From Eikenella exigua (lineage in GTDB: Bacteria > Pseudomonadota > Gammaproteobacteria > Burkholderiales > Neisseriaceae), in assembly GCF_008805035.1 (NCBI RefSeq), contig NZ_CP038018.1, positions 1,364,001-1,428,000 on the forward strand: DNA of 64,000 nt, in the 5' to 3' direction. Position 1 is the first letter of the stretch. Each line of letters starts with the position of its first letter. Positions 57,149 to 64,000 of the stretch are shown piece by piece. Below the pieces are notes generated by a model. That model made no database searches. It was not told the origin of the DNA and saw nothing but the letters and a program-made list of their open reading frames with translations. The position numbers and the translations under genes are program-made.

Positions 57149-59182
57149 GTGAATCCCCTGCTCCAACTCGGCGAAGAGCCGCGTTTCGACCAAATCCAAA
57201 CCACCCACATCCGCCCTGCCCTCGAATCCGCCCTCGCCGAAGCCCGGGCCGACATTGCCGCCGTTAAGGCTCAAAGCGAAGCCACCTGGGCCAACACCGT
57301 GGAAAAACTCACCGACATCACTGAGCGCGTCGGCCGCATCTGGGGCGTGGTATCGCACCTCAACTCCGTGGCCGACACCCCCGAGCTGCGCGCCGTATAT
57401 AACGAGCTGATGCCGGAAATCACCGTGTTCTTTACCGAAATCGGCCAAGACATCGAGCTTTACCAACGCTTCAAAACCATCAAAGGCTCCCCCGAATTCG
57501 CCGCCTTAAGCCCGGCGCAGCAAACCAAGCTCAACCACGACCTGCGCGATTTCGTGCTCAGCGGCGCCGAGCTGCCGCCCGAAAAACAGGCCGAATTCGC
57601 CGCCCTGCAAACCGAAGGCGCCCAGCTGGCCGCCAAGTTCTCGCAAAACGTGCTCGATGCCACCGATGCCTTCGCCCTCTATTTCGACAATGCCGAGCCG
57701 CTCTCCGGGCTACCTGAAGACGCCATGGCAATGTTTGCCGCCGCCGCACAGGCCGAAGGCAAAAGCGGCTACAAAATCGGCCTACAAATGCCGCACTACC
57801 TCGCCGTGATGCAATACGCCGACCGGCGCGAACTGCGCGAAGAGGTATACCGCGCCTACGTTACCCGCGCCAGCGAGCTTTCCAACGAAGGCCGTTTCGA
57901 CAACAGCCCCAACATCACCCGCCGCCTCGAAATCACCCTGCAGGAAGCCAAACTGCTGGGCTACACCAACTTCGCCGAGTTCTCGCTGGCCACCAAAATG
58001 GCCGATTCGCCCGCGCAAGTGCTGGACTTCCTGCGCGACTTGGCCAAACGCGCCAAGCCCTTCGCTGAACAGGACTTTGCTGCCGTGCAGGCCTTCGCTC
58101 GCGACACCCTCTCCATCGAAAACCCACAGCCCTGGGATTTGGTCTATGCCTCCGAAAAACTGCGCCAGGCCAAATATTCGTTTAGCGAAACCGAAGTGAA
58201 AAAATACTTCCCCGTGAGCAAAGTGCTCCTCGGCCTGTTCACCCAAATCAAACGGCTCTACGGCGTGGATTTCACCGAAAAAACCGTGCCCGTATGGCAC
58301 CCCGATGTGCGCTATTTCGAACTCTCGCAAAACGGCGCGCACATCGGCGGCGTATATATGGATTTGTACGCCCGCGAAGGCAAACGCGGCGGCGCATGGA
58401 TGAACGACTATAAAGGCCGCCGCCGCCTGCCCAACGGCCAGCTGCAAAGCCCCACTGCCTATCTGGTATGCAACTTTACCCCGCCCGCAGCCGGCAAAGA
58501 AGCCCGCCTCTCCCACGATGAAATCCTCACCCTTTTCCACGAAACCGGCCACGGCCTGCACCATCTGCTCACCCAAGTGGACGAGCTGGGCGTGAGCGGC
58601 ATCAACGGCGTGGAATGGGATGCTGTGGAGCTGCCCAGCCAGTTTATGGAAAACTTCGTGTGGGAATACGATGTACTGTGCAGCATGTCTGAACACGAAG
58701 ACAACGGCGCACCACTGCCGCAGGAATTGTTCGACAAAATGCTCGCCGCCAAAAACTTCCAACGCGGCATGTTCCTCGTGCGCCAGATGGAATTCGCACT
58801 GTTTGATATGCTGATTTACAGCGAAACCGATCCCCCCCGTCTTTCCGGCTGGGCTCAAGTGTTAGACAGTGTGCGCCGCGAAGTGGCCGTGGTGCAGCCA
58901 CCCGCCTACAACCGCTTCGCCAACAGCTTCGGCCACATCTTCGCCGGCGGCTACTCAGCCGGCTACTACAGCTATGCCTGGGCCGAAGTGCTCAGCGCCG
59001 ATGCCTATGCCGCATTTGAAGAAAGCGGCAACGTAGCCGAATGCGGCCGCCGCTTCTGGCAGGAAATCCTCGCCGTGGGCGGATCGCGCAGCGCCGCCGA
59101 ATCCTTCCAAGCCTTCCGCGGCCGCGCCCCCAGCATCGATGCCCTACTCCGCCATAGCGGCTTCGATTTAAACGCTGCCTAA
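57149..59182 (+). CDS. prlC: Oligopeptidase A (M3 metallopeptidase)
   Basis: 677 aa cytoplasmic zinc endopeptidase that degrades short peptides such as cleaved signal peptides. I chose the GTG at 57149, preceded by AAAAGGAAAA; another GTG at 57089 would add 20 untypical residues. The active site FHETGHGLHHLLTQV has the zinc His pair and Glu, and VEWDAVELPSQFMENF is the M3A signature with the third ligand. The substrate-closing stretch FGHIFAGGYSAGYYSY is near the end. An in-frame DUS encodes GLPED. Confidence 0.95.
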   Translation: MNPLLQLGEEPRFDQIQTTHIRPALESALAEARADIAAVKAQSEATWANTVEKLTDITERVGRIWGVVSHLNSVADTPELRAVYNELMPEITVFFTEIGQDIELYQRFKTIKGSPEFAALSPAQQTKLNHDLRDFVLSGAELPPEKQAEFAALQTEGAQLAAKFSQNVLDATDAFALYFDNAEPLSGLPEDAMAMFAAAAQAEGKSGYKIGLQMPHYLAVMQYADRRELREEVYRAYVTRASELSNEGRFDNSPNITRRLEITLQEAKLLGYTNFAEFSLATKMADSPAQVLDFLRDLAKRAKPFAEQDFAAVQAFARDTLSIENPQPWDLVYASEKLRQAKYSFSETEVKKYFPVSKVLLGLFTQIKRLYGVDFTEKTVPVWHPDVRYFELSQNGAHIGGVYMDLYAREGKRGGAWMNDYKGRRRLPNGQLQSPTAYLVCNFTPPAAGKEARLSHDEILTLFHETGHGLHHLLTQVDELGVSGINGVEWDAVELPSQFMENFVWEYDVLCSMSEHEDNGAPLPQELFDKMLAAKNFQRGMFLVRQMEFALFDMLIYSETDPPRLSGWAQVLDSVRREVAVVQPPAYNRFANSFGHIFAGGYSAGYYSYAWAEVLSADAYAAFEESGNVAECGRRFWQEILAVGGSRSAAESFQAFRGRAPSIDALLRHSGFDLNAA

Positions 59183-59197
59183 ACCGCGGGATATAAG

Positions 59198-59260
59198 AAA
59201 AGGCTACCTGAAAACATAATGCAACGCAGTTTCTGCGAAGCTAAAATTTTCAGGTAGCCC
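59198..59260 (+). terminator. Inverted eikDUS pair after prlC
   Basis: AAAAGGCTACCTGAAAA and TTTTCAGGTAGCC(C) with a loop of about 32 nt that includes acgcagtttctgcgaagcta, related to the loops at 22741-22769 and 27315-27352. Confidence 0.55.
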
Positions 59261-59275
59261 TTCTACTGAATAAAT

Positions 59276-59379
59276 TATAGTCATGCCAAACAGGAAAGAG
59301 ACAAAGCTGCAGTCCCAGACAGCACGGGAATACCGCAAAGTGAACCAACATCGGATGAAGAAATAAGTATTTAGCTATA
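59276..59379. repeat. Correia-like element, 104 bp, degenerate
   Basis: Starts tatagtcatgccaaacagga and ends, on the reverse strand, tatagctaaatacttatttc. Only the TATAG tips agree well. The inside agagacaaagctgcagtccc and agacagcacgggaataccgc follows the Correia-type core with several changes. It looks like an old copy. Confidence 0.45.
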
Positions 59380-59492
59380 TTTCGCCATCCTATCTACCCA
59401 TACTGTTTATGCCGCGTGGCCTTTTATGAAAATAATTGCTTTAGCCACATTAAAAAACGTATTTATCCCTTATACAGTAAAAATAATAAAAT

Positions 59493-59525
59493 AAAGGCTA
59501 CCTGAAATATTCGGGTAGCCTTTTT
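59493..59525. terminator. DUS-type bidirectional terminator next to rplI
   Basis: AAAGGCTACC-TGAAATATTCG-GGTAGCCTTT, 10 bp stem, T5 on the plus side and TTTATTTTATT on the minus side. It ends the ribosomal-protein operon from the right and could also stop prlC read-through. Confidence 0.7.
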
Positions 59526-59549
59526 GATGTTGCAGATAACAGCGTGGGC

Positions 59550-60002
59550 TTATTCTGTGGCCGGCACAACAACCACGGTAATATTGGCTACAGCATCAGC
59601 ATGCAGGGCAATTTCGACTTCGTATTCACCAACTGCTTTGAAAGGGCCGTTGGGCAGGCGTACGTTGGCTTTAGCAGCTTCCACACCAAATGCACGGATA
59701 GCTTCGACAATGTCGGCGTTGGTTACAGAACCGAACAAGCGTCCGTCCACGCCAGCCTTTTGGGCGATAGTGATAGATTGGCCCTCCAGTTTAGCCTGAC
59801 GAGCCTGTGCATCAGCCAGGATTGCAGCCTGACGAGCCTCGAGTTCGGCACGGCGAGCCTCGAAGTCGGCCAGAGCAGCTTCGGTAGCACGTTTGGCTTT
59901 ACCTTGAGGAATCAGGAAGTTGCGGGCATAGCCATTTTTTACGGTTACCACATCACCCAGATTGCCCAAGCCGCCAATTTTTTCTAACAGAATGATTTGC
60001 AT
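59550..60002 (-). CDS. rplI: 50S ribosomal protein L9
   Basis: 150 aa. Starts MQIILLEKIGGLGNLGDVV, with NGYARNFLIPQGKA, the L9 signature, then a long connecting helix (RRAELEARQAAILADAQARQ region) and the C-terminal RNA-binding domain (DGRLFGSVTNADIVEAI). It is the last gene of the rpsF-priB-rpsR-rplI operon, 19 bp after rpsR. Confidence 0.98.
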   Translation of the reverse strand: MQIILLEKIGGLGNLGDVVTVKNGYARNFLIPQGKAKRATEAALADFEARRAELEARQAAILADAQARQAKLEGQSITIAQKAGVDGRLFGSVTNADIVEAIRAFGVEAAKANVRLPNGPFKAVGEYEVEIALHADAVANITVVVVPATE

Positions 60003-60021
60003 AATATAAATTCTCCGTTAA

Positions 60022-60252
60022 TTATTTGTGTTGGTCGGTGTACGGCAGCAGAGCCAGGAAACGGGCACGTTTTACGGCCACAGACAGCTGGCGCTGATAA
60101 TGGGCTTTGGTACAGGTAATGCGGGCAGGAATGATTTTACCGTTCTCGGAAATGAAATCTTTCAACAAATCAACTGATTTGTAATCTACTTGTTTGATGC
60201 CTTCTGCGGTAAAGCGGCAGAATTTTCTACGTTTAAATGTTTGACGAGCCAT
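60022..60252 (-). CDS. rpsR: 30S ribosomal protein S18
   Basis: 76 aa, with FKRRKFCRFTAEGI, DYKSVDLLKDFISENGKIIP and RITCTKAHYQRQLSVAVKRA, the conserved S18 body that binds S6 on the small subunit. Six bp after priB and 19 bp before rplI in the operon. Confidence 0.98.
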   Translation of the reverse strand: MARQTFKRRKFCRFTAEGIKQVDYKSVDLLKDFISENGKIIPARITCTKAHYQRQLSVAVKRARFLALLPYTDQHK

Positions 60253-60258
60253 CTCAAT

Positions 60259-60555
60259 TCAACCTTTATTTTCAATAATTGTCTGTATATGCAATATGGG
60301 GCGACGGTATTTTTGGCTGTAAGCCGCAAGAAATCCGGATATATCCACCATACTGCCTGCTTTGTATTGCCAGAATTTTGCCTGTTTGCCGATTAATTTC
60401 GCCTGGAGTTCAAACCGGGCGAGATAATGTTCGCCTGCTTCTGTTTGCCACGATTCATGCTCTAAAACCAATCCCAATACGGCTATGCCGGCCGGGGTGT
60501 AGCGCAAGGCATCGACATCCTTGATGCGAGCGGTAAGGCTTACAGTATTGTTCAA
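60259..60555 (-). CDS. priB: Primosomal replication protein PriB
   Basis: An OB-fold single-stranded-DNA-binding protein that helps restart stalled forks with PriA. The open frame has no ATG between rpsF and its conserved start. I chose the TTG at 60555, giving 98 aa beginning NNTVSLTARIKDV, 10 bp after the rpsF stop and preceded by GTGAG. Family stretches are RYTPAGIAVLGLVLEHES, GKQAKFWQYKAGSMVDISGF and RRPILHIQTIIENKG. Length and position match neisserial PriB. An upstream ATG at 60603 would overlap rpsF by 38 bp and is less likely. Confidence 0.88.
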   Translation of the reverse strand: MNNTVSLTARIKDVDALRYTPAGIAVLGLVLEHESWQTEAGEHYLARFELQAKLIGKQAKFWQYKAGSMVDISGFLAAYSQKYRRPILHIQTIIENKG

Positions 60556-60565
60556 AATCTCACAC

Positions 60566-60940
60566 TTAGGCTTTGGTGGCAACTTCTTTCTGAGGCTGGC
60601 CATTCAGCAGGTTTTTGGATTTTTCTTCCTTCATCATGGGAGAAGCTTCGGTAACAGCTTCGTCCATTTTGATGGTCAGGTGGCGCAATACGGCGTCGTT
60701 GAAGCGGAAACCGGTTTCCAGCTCTTCGATGGCAGCCGGGGTGCACTCAATGTTCATCAACACGTAGTGTGCTTTGTGCAGCTTGTTGATGGGGTAGGCC
60801 AACTGGCGGCGACCCCAGTCTTCCAAGCGGTGAATGTGGCCGCCGGTTTCGGTAATCAGGGCTTTGTAACGTTCAACCATGGCAGGTACTTGCTCGCTCT
60901 GGTCGGGATGAACGATAAATACAATCTCGTAATGACGCAT
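60566..60940 (-). CDS. rpsF: 30S ribosomal protein S6
   Basis: 124 aa, first gene of the operon. Begins MRHYEIVFIVHPDQSEQVPA, includes RLEDWGRRQLAYPINKLHKA and HYVLMNIECTP, the S6 core that pairs with S18. A longer Lys/Glu-rich tail follows. Behind a near-consensus promoter at 61010-61038 on the same strand. Confidence 0.98.
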   Translation of the reverse strand: MRHYEIVFIVHPDQSEQVPAMVERYKALITETGGHIHRLEDWGRRQLAYPINKLHKAHYVLMNIECTPAAIEELETGFRFNDAVLRHLTIKMDEAVTEASPMMKEEKSKNLLNGQPQKEVATKA

Positions 60941-61009
60941 GTTCTCTCCTTATGGCTAAATACAGCCCGCCGTCATGCGGAAACAGCGGGCAAGGGTGGA
61001 AAGCGTGGC

Positions 61010-61038
61010 ATTATATCGGTAAAGTATAGCGTAAGCAA
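61010..61038 (-). promoter_or_regulatory. Promoter of the rpsF operon
   Basis: On the minus strand, -35 TTGCTT (61038-61033), exactly 17 bp spacer, perfect -10 TATAAT (61015-61010). The rpsF ATG is about 70 bp downstream, leaving a 60 nt leader. Confidence 0.75.
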
Positions 61039-61156
61039 GTATTTGCTGGGGGTAGCAGAATAATCGTGGCTTAGTGTGTGTACAATATTTGCACAATCAA
61101 CACAGGCTACCTGAAAAAGAGGATTTAGTGGGGTGAAATAAGCTTGGAATACAAAG

Positions 61157-61186
61157 AAAACCCGCATGCTTCAGCATACGGGTTTT
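61157..61186. terminator. Terminator after the tRNA cluster
   Basis: AAAACCCGCATGC-TTCA-GCATACGGGTTTT, a 13 bp stem with one mismatch and U-rich ends on both strands. It lies right after tRNA-His on the minus strand. Confidence 0.75.
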
Positions 61187-61191
61187 CAATT

Positions 61192-61268
61192 TGGGGTGGC
61201 TGATGGGGCTCGAACCCACGACAACCGGAATCACAATCCGGGGCTCTACCAACTGAGCTACAGCCACC
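61192..61268 (-). tRNA. tRNA-His (GTG)
   Basis: The reverse strand folds as a cloverleaf: acceptor GTGGCTG/CAGCCAC, D-arm GTAGCTCAGTTGGTAGAGC, anticodon stem-loop CCGGA-TTGTGAT-TCCGG (anticodon GTG), and T-arm GTGGGTTCGAGCCCC. The discriminator is C and CCA is encoded. The extra G at position -1 expected for tRNA-His is present (61268). Confidence 0.97.
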
Positions 61269-61278
61269 ATAAAACTTT

Positions 61279-61355
61279 TGGCGCGCCCGACAGGAATCGA
61301 ACCTGTAACCGCCCGCTTAGAAGGCGGGTGCTCTATCCGGTTGAGCTACGGGCGC
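61279..61355 (-). tRNA. tRNA-Arg (TCT)
   Basis: Reverse strand: acceptor GCGCCCG/CGGGCGC, D-arm GTAGCTCAACCGGATAGAGC, anticodon stem-loop CCCGC-CTTCTAA-GCGGG (anticodon TCT), T-arm CAGGTTCGATTCCTG, discriminator G and encoded CCA. It is 10 bp upstream of tRNA-His in the transcript. Confidence 0.97.
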
Positions 61356-61387
61356 TATCCTGTCGTTCACAATTTCTCAGAGAACTT

Positions 61388-61465
61388 TGGTCGGGGCGGT
61401 GGGATTCGAACTCACGACCCTCTGCTCCCAAAGCAGATGCGCTAACCAGACTGCGCTACGCCCCG
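61388..61465 (-). tRNA. tRNA-Pro (TGG)
   Basis: Reverse strand: acceptor CGGGGCG/CGCCCCG, D-arm AGCGCAGTCTGGTTAGCGC, anticodon stem-loop TCTGC-TTTGGGA-GCAGA (anticodon TGG), T-arm GTGAGTTCGAATCCCAC, discriminator A and encoded CCA. First of the three-tRNA cluster Pro-Arg-His. Confidence 0.97.
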
Positions 61466-61844
61466 ATAAGAAATGAGAATTGTACCCACGCTGCTTTTGT
61501 TTTGTCAAGCAGGTGATTCAAAATTAAATGTCGCCTTGCTTTCATGGATAACATTTCATGTTAGATAACAATTTATTAATAGAATATCTAATTCACAACA
61601 CCAGTACGTGTATGCACAATAAACTCACACGGGCAAGATTTCCAGCAGCCCAAAAGAGTTATTAGCAACATGCTATAATCGCCACGTCGACAATCGTTGA
61701 AACCTTAGCAATTGCTGACTGCCGCGCATAGTGCTGCATGGATTATCTTTATTTTTTATCAATAGATTGCTACTTCTATTCGTGGCAGCCATTCAGCCAA
61801 TTCATTTTACTTCCCCACCCAACCCGACAGAAAAGGAACAATCC
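61466..61844. other. Divergent gap between tRNA cluster and folD
   Basis: No gene and no eikDUS. Must hold the tRNA promoter to the left and the folD promoter to the right. An extended -10 (TGCTATAAT, 61671-61679) is the only clear signal; no good -35 stands before it. The folD frame is open upstream to 61731 but that part has no coding character. Confidence 0.5.
61671..61679 (+). promoter_or_regulatory. Extended -10 element upstream of folD
   Basis: TG-C-TATAAT matches the extended -10 rule, which relaxes the need for a -35. It would give a folD leader of about 160 nt. Confidence 0.45.
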
Positions 61845-62708
61845 ATGACAGCCCAGATTCTCGACGGTAAAGCCGTTGCTAACGAACGTCTGCTGAAACT
61901 TGCCGACAAAGTGGCCGAGCGCCGCAAACAAGGCTTGCGCCCCCCGTGTTTGGCTGTTTTGCTGATTGGTAGTGATCCTGCCAGTGTAGTGTATGTGCAC
62001 AACAAAAAAATTGCCTGTGAAAAGGCTAATTTCGATTCCCATTCCTACGAGCTGCCCGCTTCCACTACCGAAGAAGAACTGCTTCAGCTGATTGACGAAC
62101 TCAATACCGCCCCCACCGTGGACGGCATTTTGGTGCAGCTGCCCTTGCCGGCACACATTAACAGCCAGTCGGTTATCGAGCGCATCCAGCCGGATAAAGA
62201 CGTGGATGGCCTCCACCCCTACAACATCGGCCGGCTGGCCATGAAAATGCCGCTGATGCGCCCTTGCACACCCAAAGGAGTGATGACCCTGCTAGAAACT
62301 TACGGCGTGGAGCTGCGCGGCAAAAAAGTGGTAATCGTGGGCGCATCCAATATTGTTGGCCGCCCGCAGGCGCTGGAAATGCTGTTGGCTGGTGCCACTG
62401 TTACCGTATGCCACCGCTTTACTGTAAACTTAGAGCATGAGGTTTCTAAAGCCGACGTAGTGGTAGTGGGCACGGGCAAAGCCAGGCTGATTCAGGGCAG
62501 CTGGATTAAACCTGGCGCCGTGGTGGTGGATGTGGGCATCAACCGGCTAGCAGACGGCAAACTCTGTGGTGATGTGGATTTTGAAACCGCCAAAGAGCGT
62601 GCCTCCATGATTACTCCCGTTCCCGGCGGCGTAGGTCCGATGACTATCGCCATCCTGCTGGAAAACACCTACTATGCCGCCACGCTGCACGACAAACCGA
62701 CAGCCTAA
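61845..62708 (+). CDS. folD: Bifunctional methylenetetrahydrofolate dehydrogenase/cyclohydrolase
   Basis: Interconverts 5,10-methylene-THF and 10-formyl-THF, the formyl donor used by Fmt earlier in this window. 287 aa from the ATG at 61845, preceded by AAAAGGAA. Active-site stretches: YVHNKKIACEKA (catalytic Lys), GILVQLPLPAHI, DVDGLHPYN, PCTPKGVM, the NADP loop VIVGASNIVGRP and TPVPGGVGPMTIA. The GASN in place of the more usual GRSN agrees with other Neisseriaceae. Confidence 0.97.
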   Translation: MTAQILDGKAVANERLLKLADKVAERRKQGLRPPCLAVLLIGSDPASVVYVHNKKIACEKANFDSHSYELPASTTEEELLQLIDELNTAPTVDGILVQLPLPAHINSQSVIERIQPDKDVDGLHPYNIGRLAMKMPLMRPCTPKGVMTLLETYGVELRGKKVVIVGASNIVGRPQALEMLLAGATVTVCHRFTVNLEHEVSKADVVVVGTGKARLIQGSWIKPGAVVVDVGINRLADGKLCGDVDFETAKERASMITPVPGGVGPMTIAILLENTYYAATLHDKPTA

Positions 62709-62724
62709 GGCGTACTTGTATGTG

Positions 62725-62765
62725 AAGAGCAAACTGCTATATCGGCAGTTTGCTCTTGTTTTTCG
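62725..62765 (+). terminator. Intrinsic terminator of folD
   Basis: AAGAGCAAACTGC, loop TATATCG, GCAGTTTGCTCTT: a perfect 13 bp stem followed by GTTTTT. Starts 17 bp past the stop. Not DUS-derived. Confidence 0.85.
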
Positions 62766-62834
62766 ACAAAACAGCCATCCCAAAGGCTACCTGAAACCTT
62801 GTAGGCGGGCTCCAGCCCACCAACCAACACAGTG

Positions 62835-62939
62835 TATAGTGAATCAATTTTAAACTAGGACTACGTTGATTTGCCTCGCTGTGCTACCCGTACTATCTGC
62901 GGCTTACCACCTTACATCCGTTTCAGTTATTCCGCTATA
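62835..62939. repeat. Correia-like element, 105 bp
   Basis: Left end tatagtgaatcaattttaaa and right end, on the reverse strand, tatagcggaataactgaaac; TATAG(T/C)G and the AT-rich part agree. The core here reads on the reverse strand (gtaagccgcagatagtacgg) and matches the copy at 44819 (gcgagccgcagatagtacgg) almost base for base, so it is inserted in the opposite orientation. It lies between convergent genes. Confidence 0.75.
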
Positions 62940-63143
62940 TACTAGACTGCCACATAACAAAGGCTGCCCCCAAATTTCCAAATGCTTTTACGTTTTCGCT
63001 TTGAGGTAGCCTCTGCTATGTGGCAGGCGCAACTTAGGCAACCATGTGTCTGCCTTACATGCCATTCTTCCTCAATAAATTGATGTTGCAAACATCAGGT
63101 TATGAGCGGCTTTCAGCCGTGTCAGGACAACTAGCGGACAGGT

Positions 63144-63824
63144 TCAACCTCGCAAACTGCCATCATCCATAGTGAGCACGCGGTCGAAGCGTTTGGCCAG
63201 CTGCTCGTCGTGGGTAACCACGATAAGGGCAGTGCCCAGCTCGTGTTTGAGCTCCAGCATCATTTCCAACGCGTGGGTGGCGTTTTTGCGGTCGAGGTTG
63301 CCGGTGGGCTCGTCGGCCAACAGGCAATCGGGCTTGGTTACCAGGGCACGGGCGATGGCGGCACGTTGGCGTTCGCCGCCGGAGAGTTCGCCTGGGCGGT
63401 GGGTTTTGCGGCTGCCCAAGCCGACTTTTTCTAAAATTTCGGCGGCGGCGGCCTGCGCTTCGGTGCGGCTTTTGCGTGCCACCAACAGCGGCATCATCAC
63501 GTTTTCCAGCGCGGAAAACTCGGGCAGCAGGTGGTGGAATTGGTAAACAAAGCCCAAATGACGATTACGCAGCCGGCCGATGGCCACCTGGGAGAGGCTG
63601 TTTAGGCTCTGCCCTTGGATTTTCACTTCGCCACTGGTGGGCTTATCCAGCCCGCCGAGGATGTGCAGCAGGGTGGATTTGCCGCTGCCGGAGGCGCCGA
63701 TGATGCCGATGCCTTCGCCTGAGGCTACCTGAAAATCGATATTACGCAGCACTTCCACTTTGAGGCTGCCGTCGTCGTAGGTTTTGCCTACGTTTTGGCA
63801 TTGGATAACGGCTTCTTTATTCAT
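63144..63824 (-). CDS. lolD: Lipoprotein-releasing ABC transporter ATPase LolD
   Basis: 226 aa. Powers release of outer-membrane lipoproteins from the inner membrane to LolA. Walker A GASGSGKST, Q-loop YQFHHLLPEFSALEN (the LolD-type QFHHLLPEF), signature LSGGERQR, Walker B CLLADEPTGNLD and H-loop VVTHD. I chose the ATG at 63824, which overlaps the stop of the permease gene; an earlier frame start at 63914 would lie inside it. An in-frame DUS encodes FQVAS. Confidence 0.96.
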   Translation of the reverse strand: MNKEAVIQCQNVGKTYDDGSLKVEVLRNIDFQVASGEGIGIIGASGSGKSTLLHILGGLDKPTSGEVKIQGQSLNSLSQVAIGRLRNRHLGFVYQFHHLLPEFSALENVMMPLLVARKSRTEAQAAAAEILEKVGLGSRKTHRPGELSGGERQRAAIARALVTKPDCLLADEPTGNLDRKNATHALEMMLELKHELGTALIVVTHDEQLAKRFDRVLTMDDGSLRG

Positions 63825-64000
63825 AGCGCAAGGCCTCTGCGGGTTGGGTTTTGGATGCGCGCCAGCTGGGCAGCAGGGTGGCCACGAAGGAGAGGCCGAG
63901 GGAAATGGCAACAATCGCCAGCACGTCGGACAGCTTCACTTGCGAAGGCATGTAGTCGATGAAATAGATGGCGGAAGTAACCAGTTTGCGGCCGGCCATT
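63817..64000 (-). CDS. LolC/LolE-type permease (partial, C-terminus only)
   Basis: The last ~60 codons of a membrane protein: a short extracytoplasmic part ending YFIDYMPSQVKLSDV, a final helix LAIVAISLGLSFVATLL and the tail SWRASKTQPAEALRYE, which is the standard C-terminus of LolC/LolE permeases. Its TAA overlaps the lolD start, so both are coupled. The rest of the gene is beyond the window. Confidence 0.9.
   Translation of the reverse strand, partial: MAGRKLVTSAIYFIDYMPSQVKLSDVLAIVAISLGLSFVATLLPSWRASKTQPAEALRYE

Larger units (their letters stand above)
59183..59549. other. Gap between convergent prlC and rplI
   Basis: 367 bp without a gene. In order: an inverted DUS pair (59198-59260), a Correia-like element (59276-59379), about 110 bp of AT-rich sequence including aataattgctttagccac (a further fragment of such an element's end), and a DUS-type terminator (59493-59525) next to rplI. 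Confidence 0.6.
62709..63143. other. Gap between convergent folD and lolD
   Basis: Holds the folD terminator, a single eikDUS at 62783, a Correia-like element (62835-62939), and a degraded DUS-like pair (aaggctgcccccaaa at 62960, tttgaggtagcct at 63000). After that about 130 bp have no visible signal. Confidence 0.6.
1..64000. repeat. eikDUS uptake sequences (AGGCTACCTGAAA), window-wide
   Basis: Dozens of copies in both orientations, in most gaps and in many genes. Examples: 1064, 1989, 3223, 4063, 9788, 13395, 18822, 25503, 28648, 31670, 35634, 43533, 49047, 59200, 61103, 63722. The sequence is the Eikenella dialect of the DUS bound by the type IV pilus subunit ComP during DNA uptake. Inside genes it mostly encodes FQVA, FSGSL, GYLK or RLPE according to frame and strand. 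Confidence 0.9.

Noticed and set aside
1..64000. CRISPR arrays, prophage or complete insertion sequences
   Set aside because: No regularly spaced direct repeats, no phage structural genes and no transposase frame were seen. The regular-looking repeats are uptake sequences and Correia-like elements.

Overview
The window is a chromosomal segment of a naturally competent member of the Neisseriaceae, most likely Eikenella. The main evidence is the 13-mer AGGCTACCTGAAA and its complement TTTCAGGTAGCCT, which occur dozens of times in nearly every gap and inside several genes. This is the Eikenella dialect of the neisserial DNA uptake sequence (eikDUS). Gene order also follows Neisseria in several blocks (LysM gene/def/fmt/rsmB/DUF4390/ntrY/ntrX; rpsF/priB/rpsR/rplI; mtrR/mtrC/mtrD/mtrE).

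Layout. 1-7.0 kb: a partial LysM gene, then def-fmt-rsmB-DUF4390-ntrYX, a tightly packed run. 7.5-9.8 kb: accA-tilS. 9.9-15.8 kb: dnaE and comEC on the minus strand. 16.4-22.3 kb: tsaC, a two-gene YjjP/YjjB-type exporter, a TerC/CBS/CorC membrane protein, carA and a tiny lipoprotein. 22.3-23.4 kb: two decayed genes. 23.5-29.2 kb: a kinase-fold protein, pldA, a candidate small RNA, an M48 protease and a SulP permease. 29.5-32.9 kb: tig, clpP, a STAS-like protein and an alpha/beta hydrolase. 33.0-37.8 kb: an AT-rich block with two paralogous MFS transporters and guanine deaminase, divergent from a MarR regulator. 37.9-43.5 kb: ppa, glmM, a DedA protein, a Tat-exported FAD protein and a DUF4189 protein. 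43.6-47.1 kb: a trpF remnant, a glutaredoxin-like gene, truA and fimV/tspA. 47.5-49.7 kb: a YciI gene, a bolA pseudogene, a parvulin and a Clc pseudogene. 49.9-57.0 kb: a TetR repressor divergent from a complete mtrCDE-type efflux operon. 57.1-64.0 kb: prlC, the rpsF operon, three tRNA genes, folD, lolD and the tail of lolC/E.

How the parts work together. Inverted eikDUS pairs sit just after many stop codons and form hairpins, so uptake sequences double as transcription terminators. A second small-repeat layer consists of elements of about 100 bp that resemble neisserial Correia elements: inverted ends beginning TATAG and a core related to GCGAGCCGCAGACAGTAC. They show several different terminal-repeat versions. 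Gene decay is visible at five places (22.3 kb, 22.9 kb, a trpF tail at 43.6 kb, bolA at 47.8 kb, Clc at 49.1 kb).

The strongest candidate for something undescribed is an sRNA gene of about 90 nt at 25.75-25.85 kb. It has a near-consensus promoter, a 5' hairpin, two unpaired CUCCU anti-Shine-Dalgarno motifs and an intrinsic terminator. The Correia-like family with changing ends and the guanine-deaminase island with its perfect palindromic operator are next. All assignments come from reading the sequence; no database search was run.
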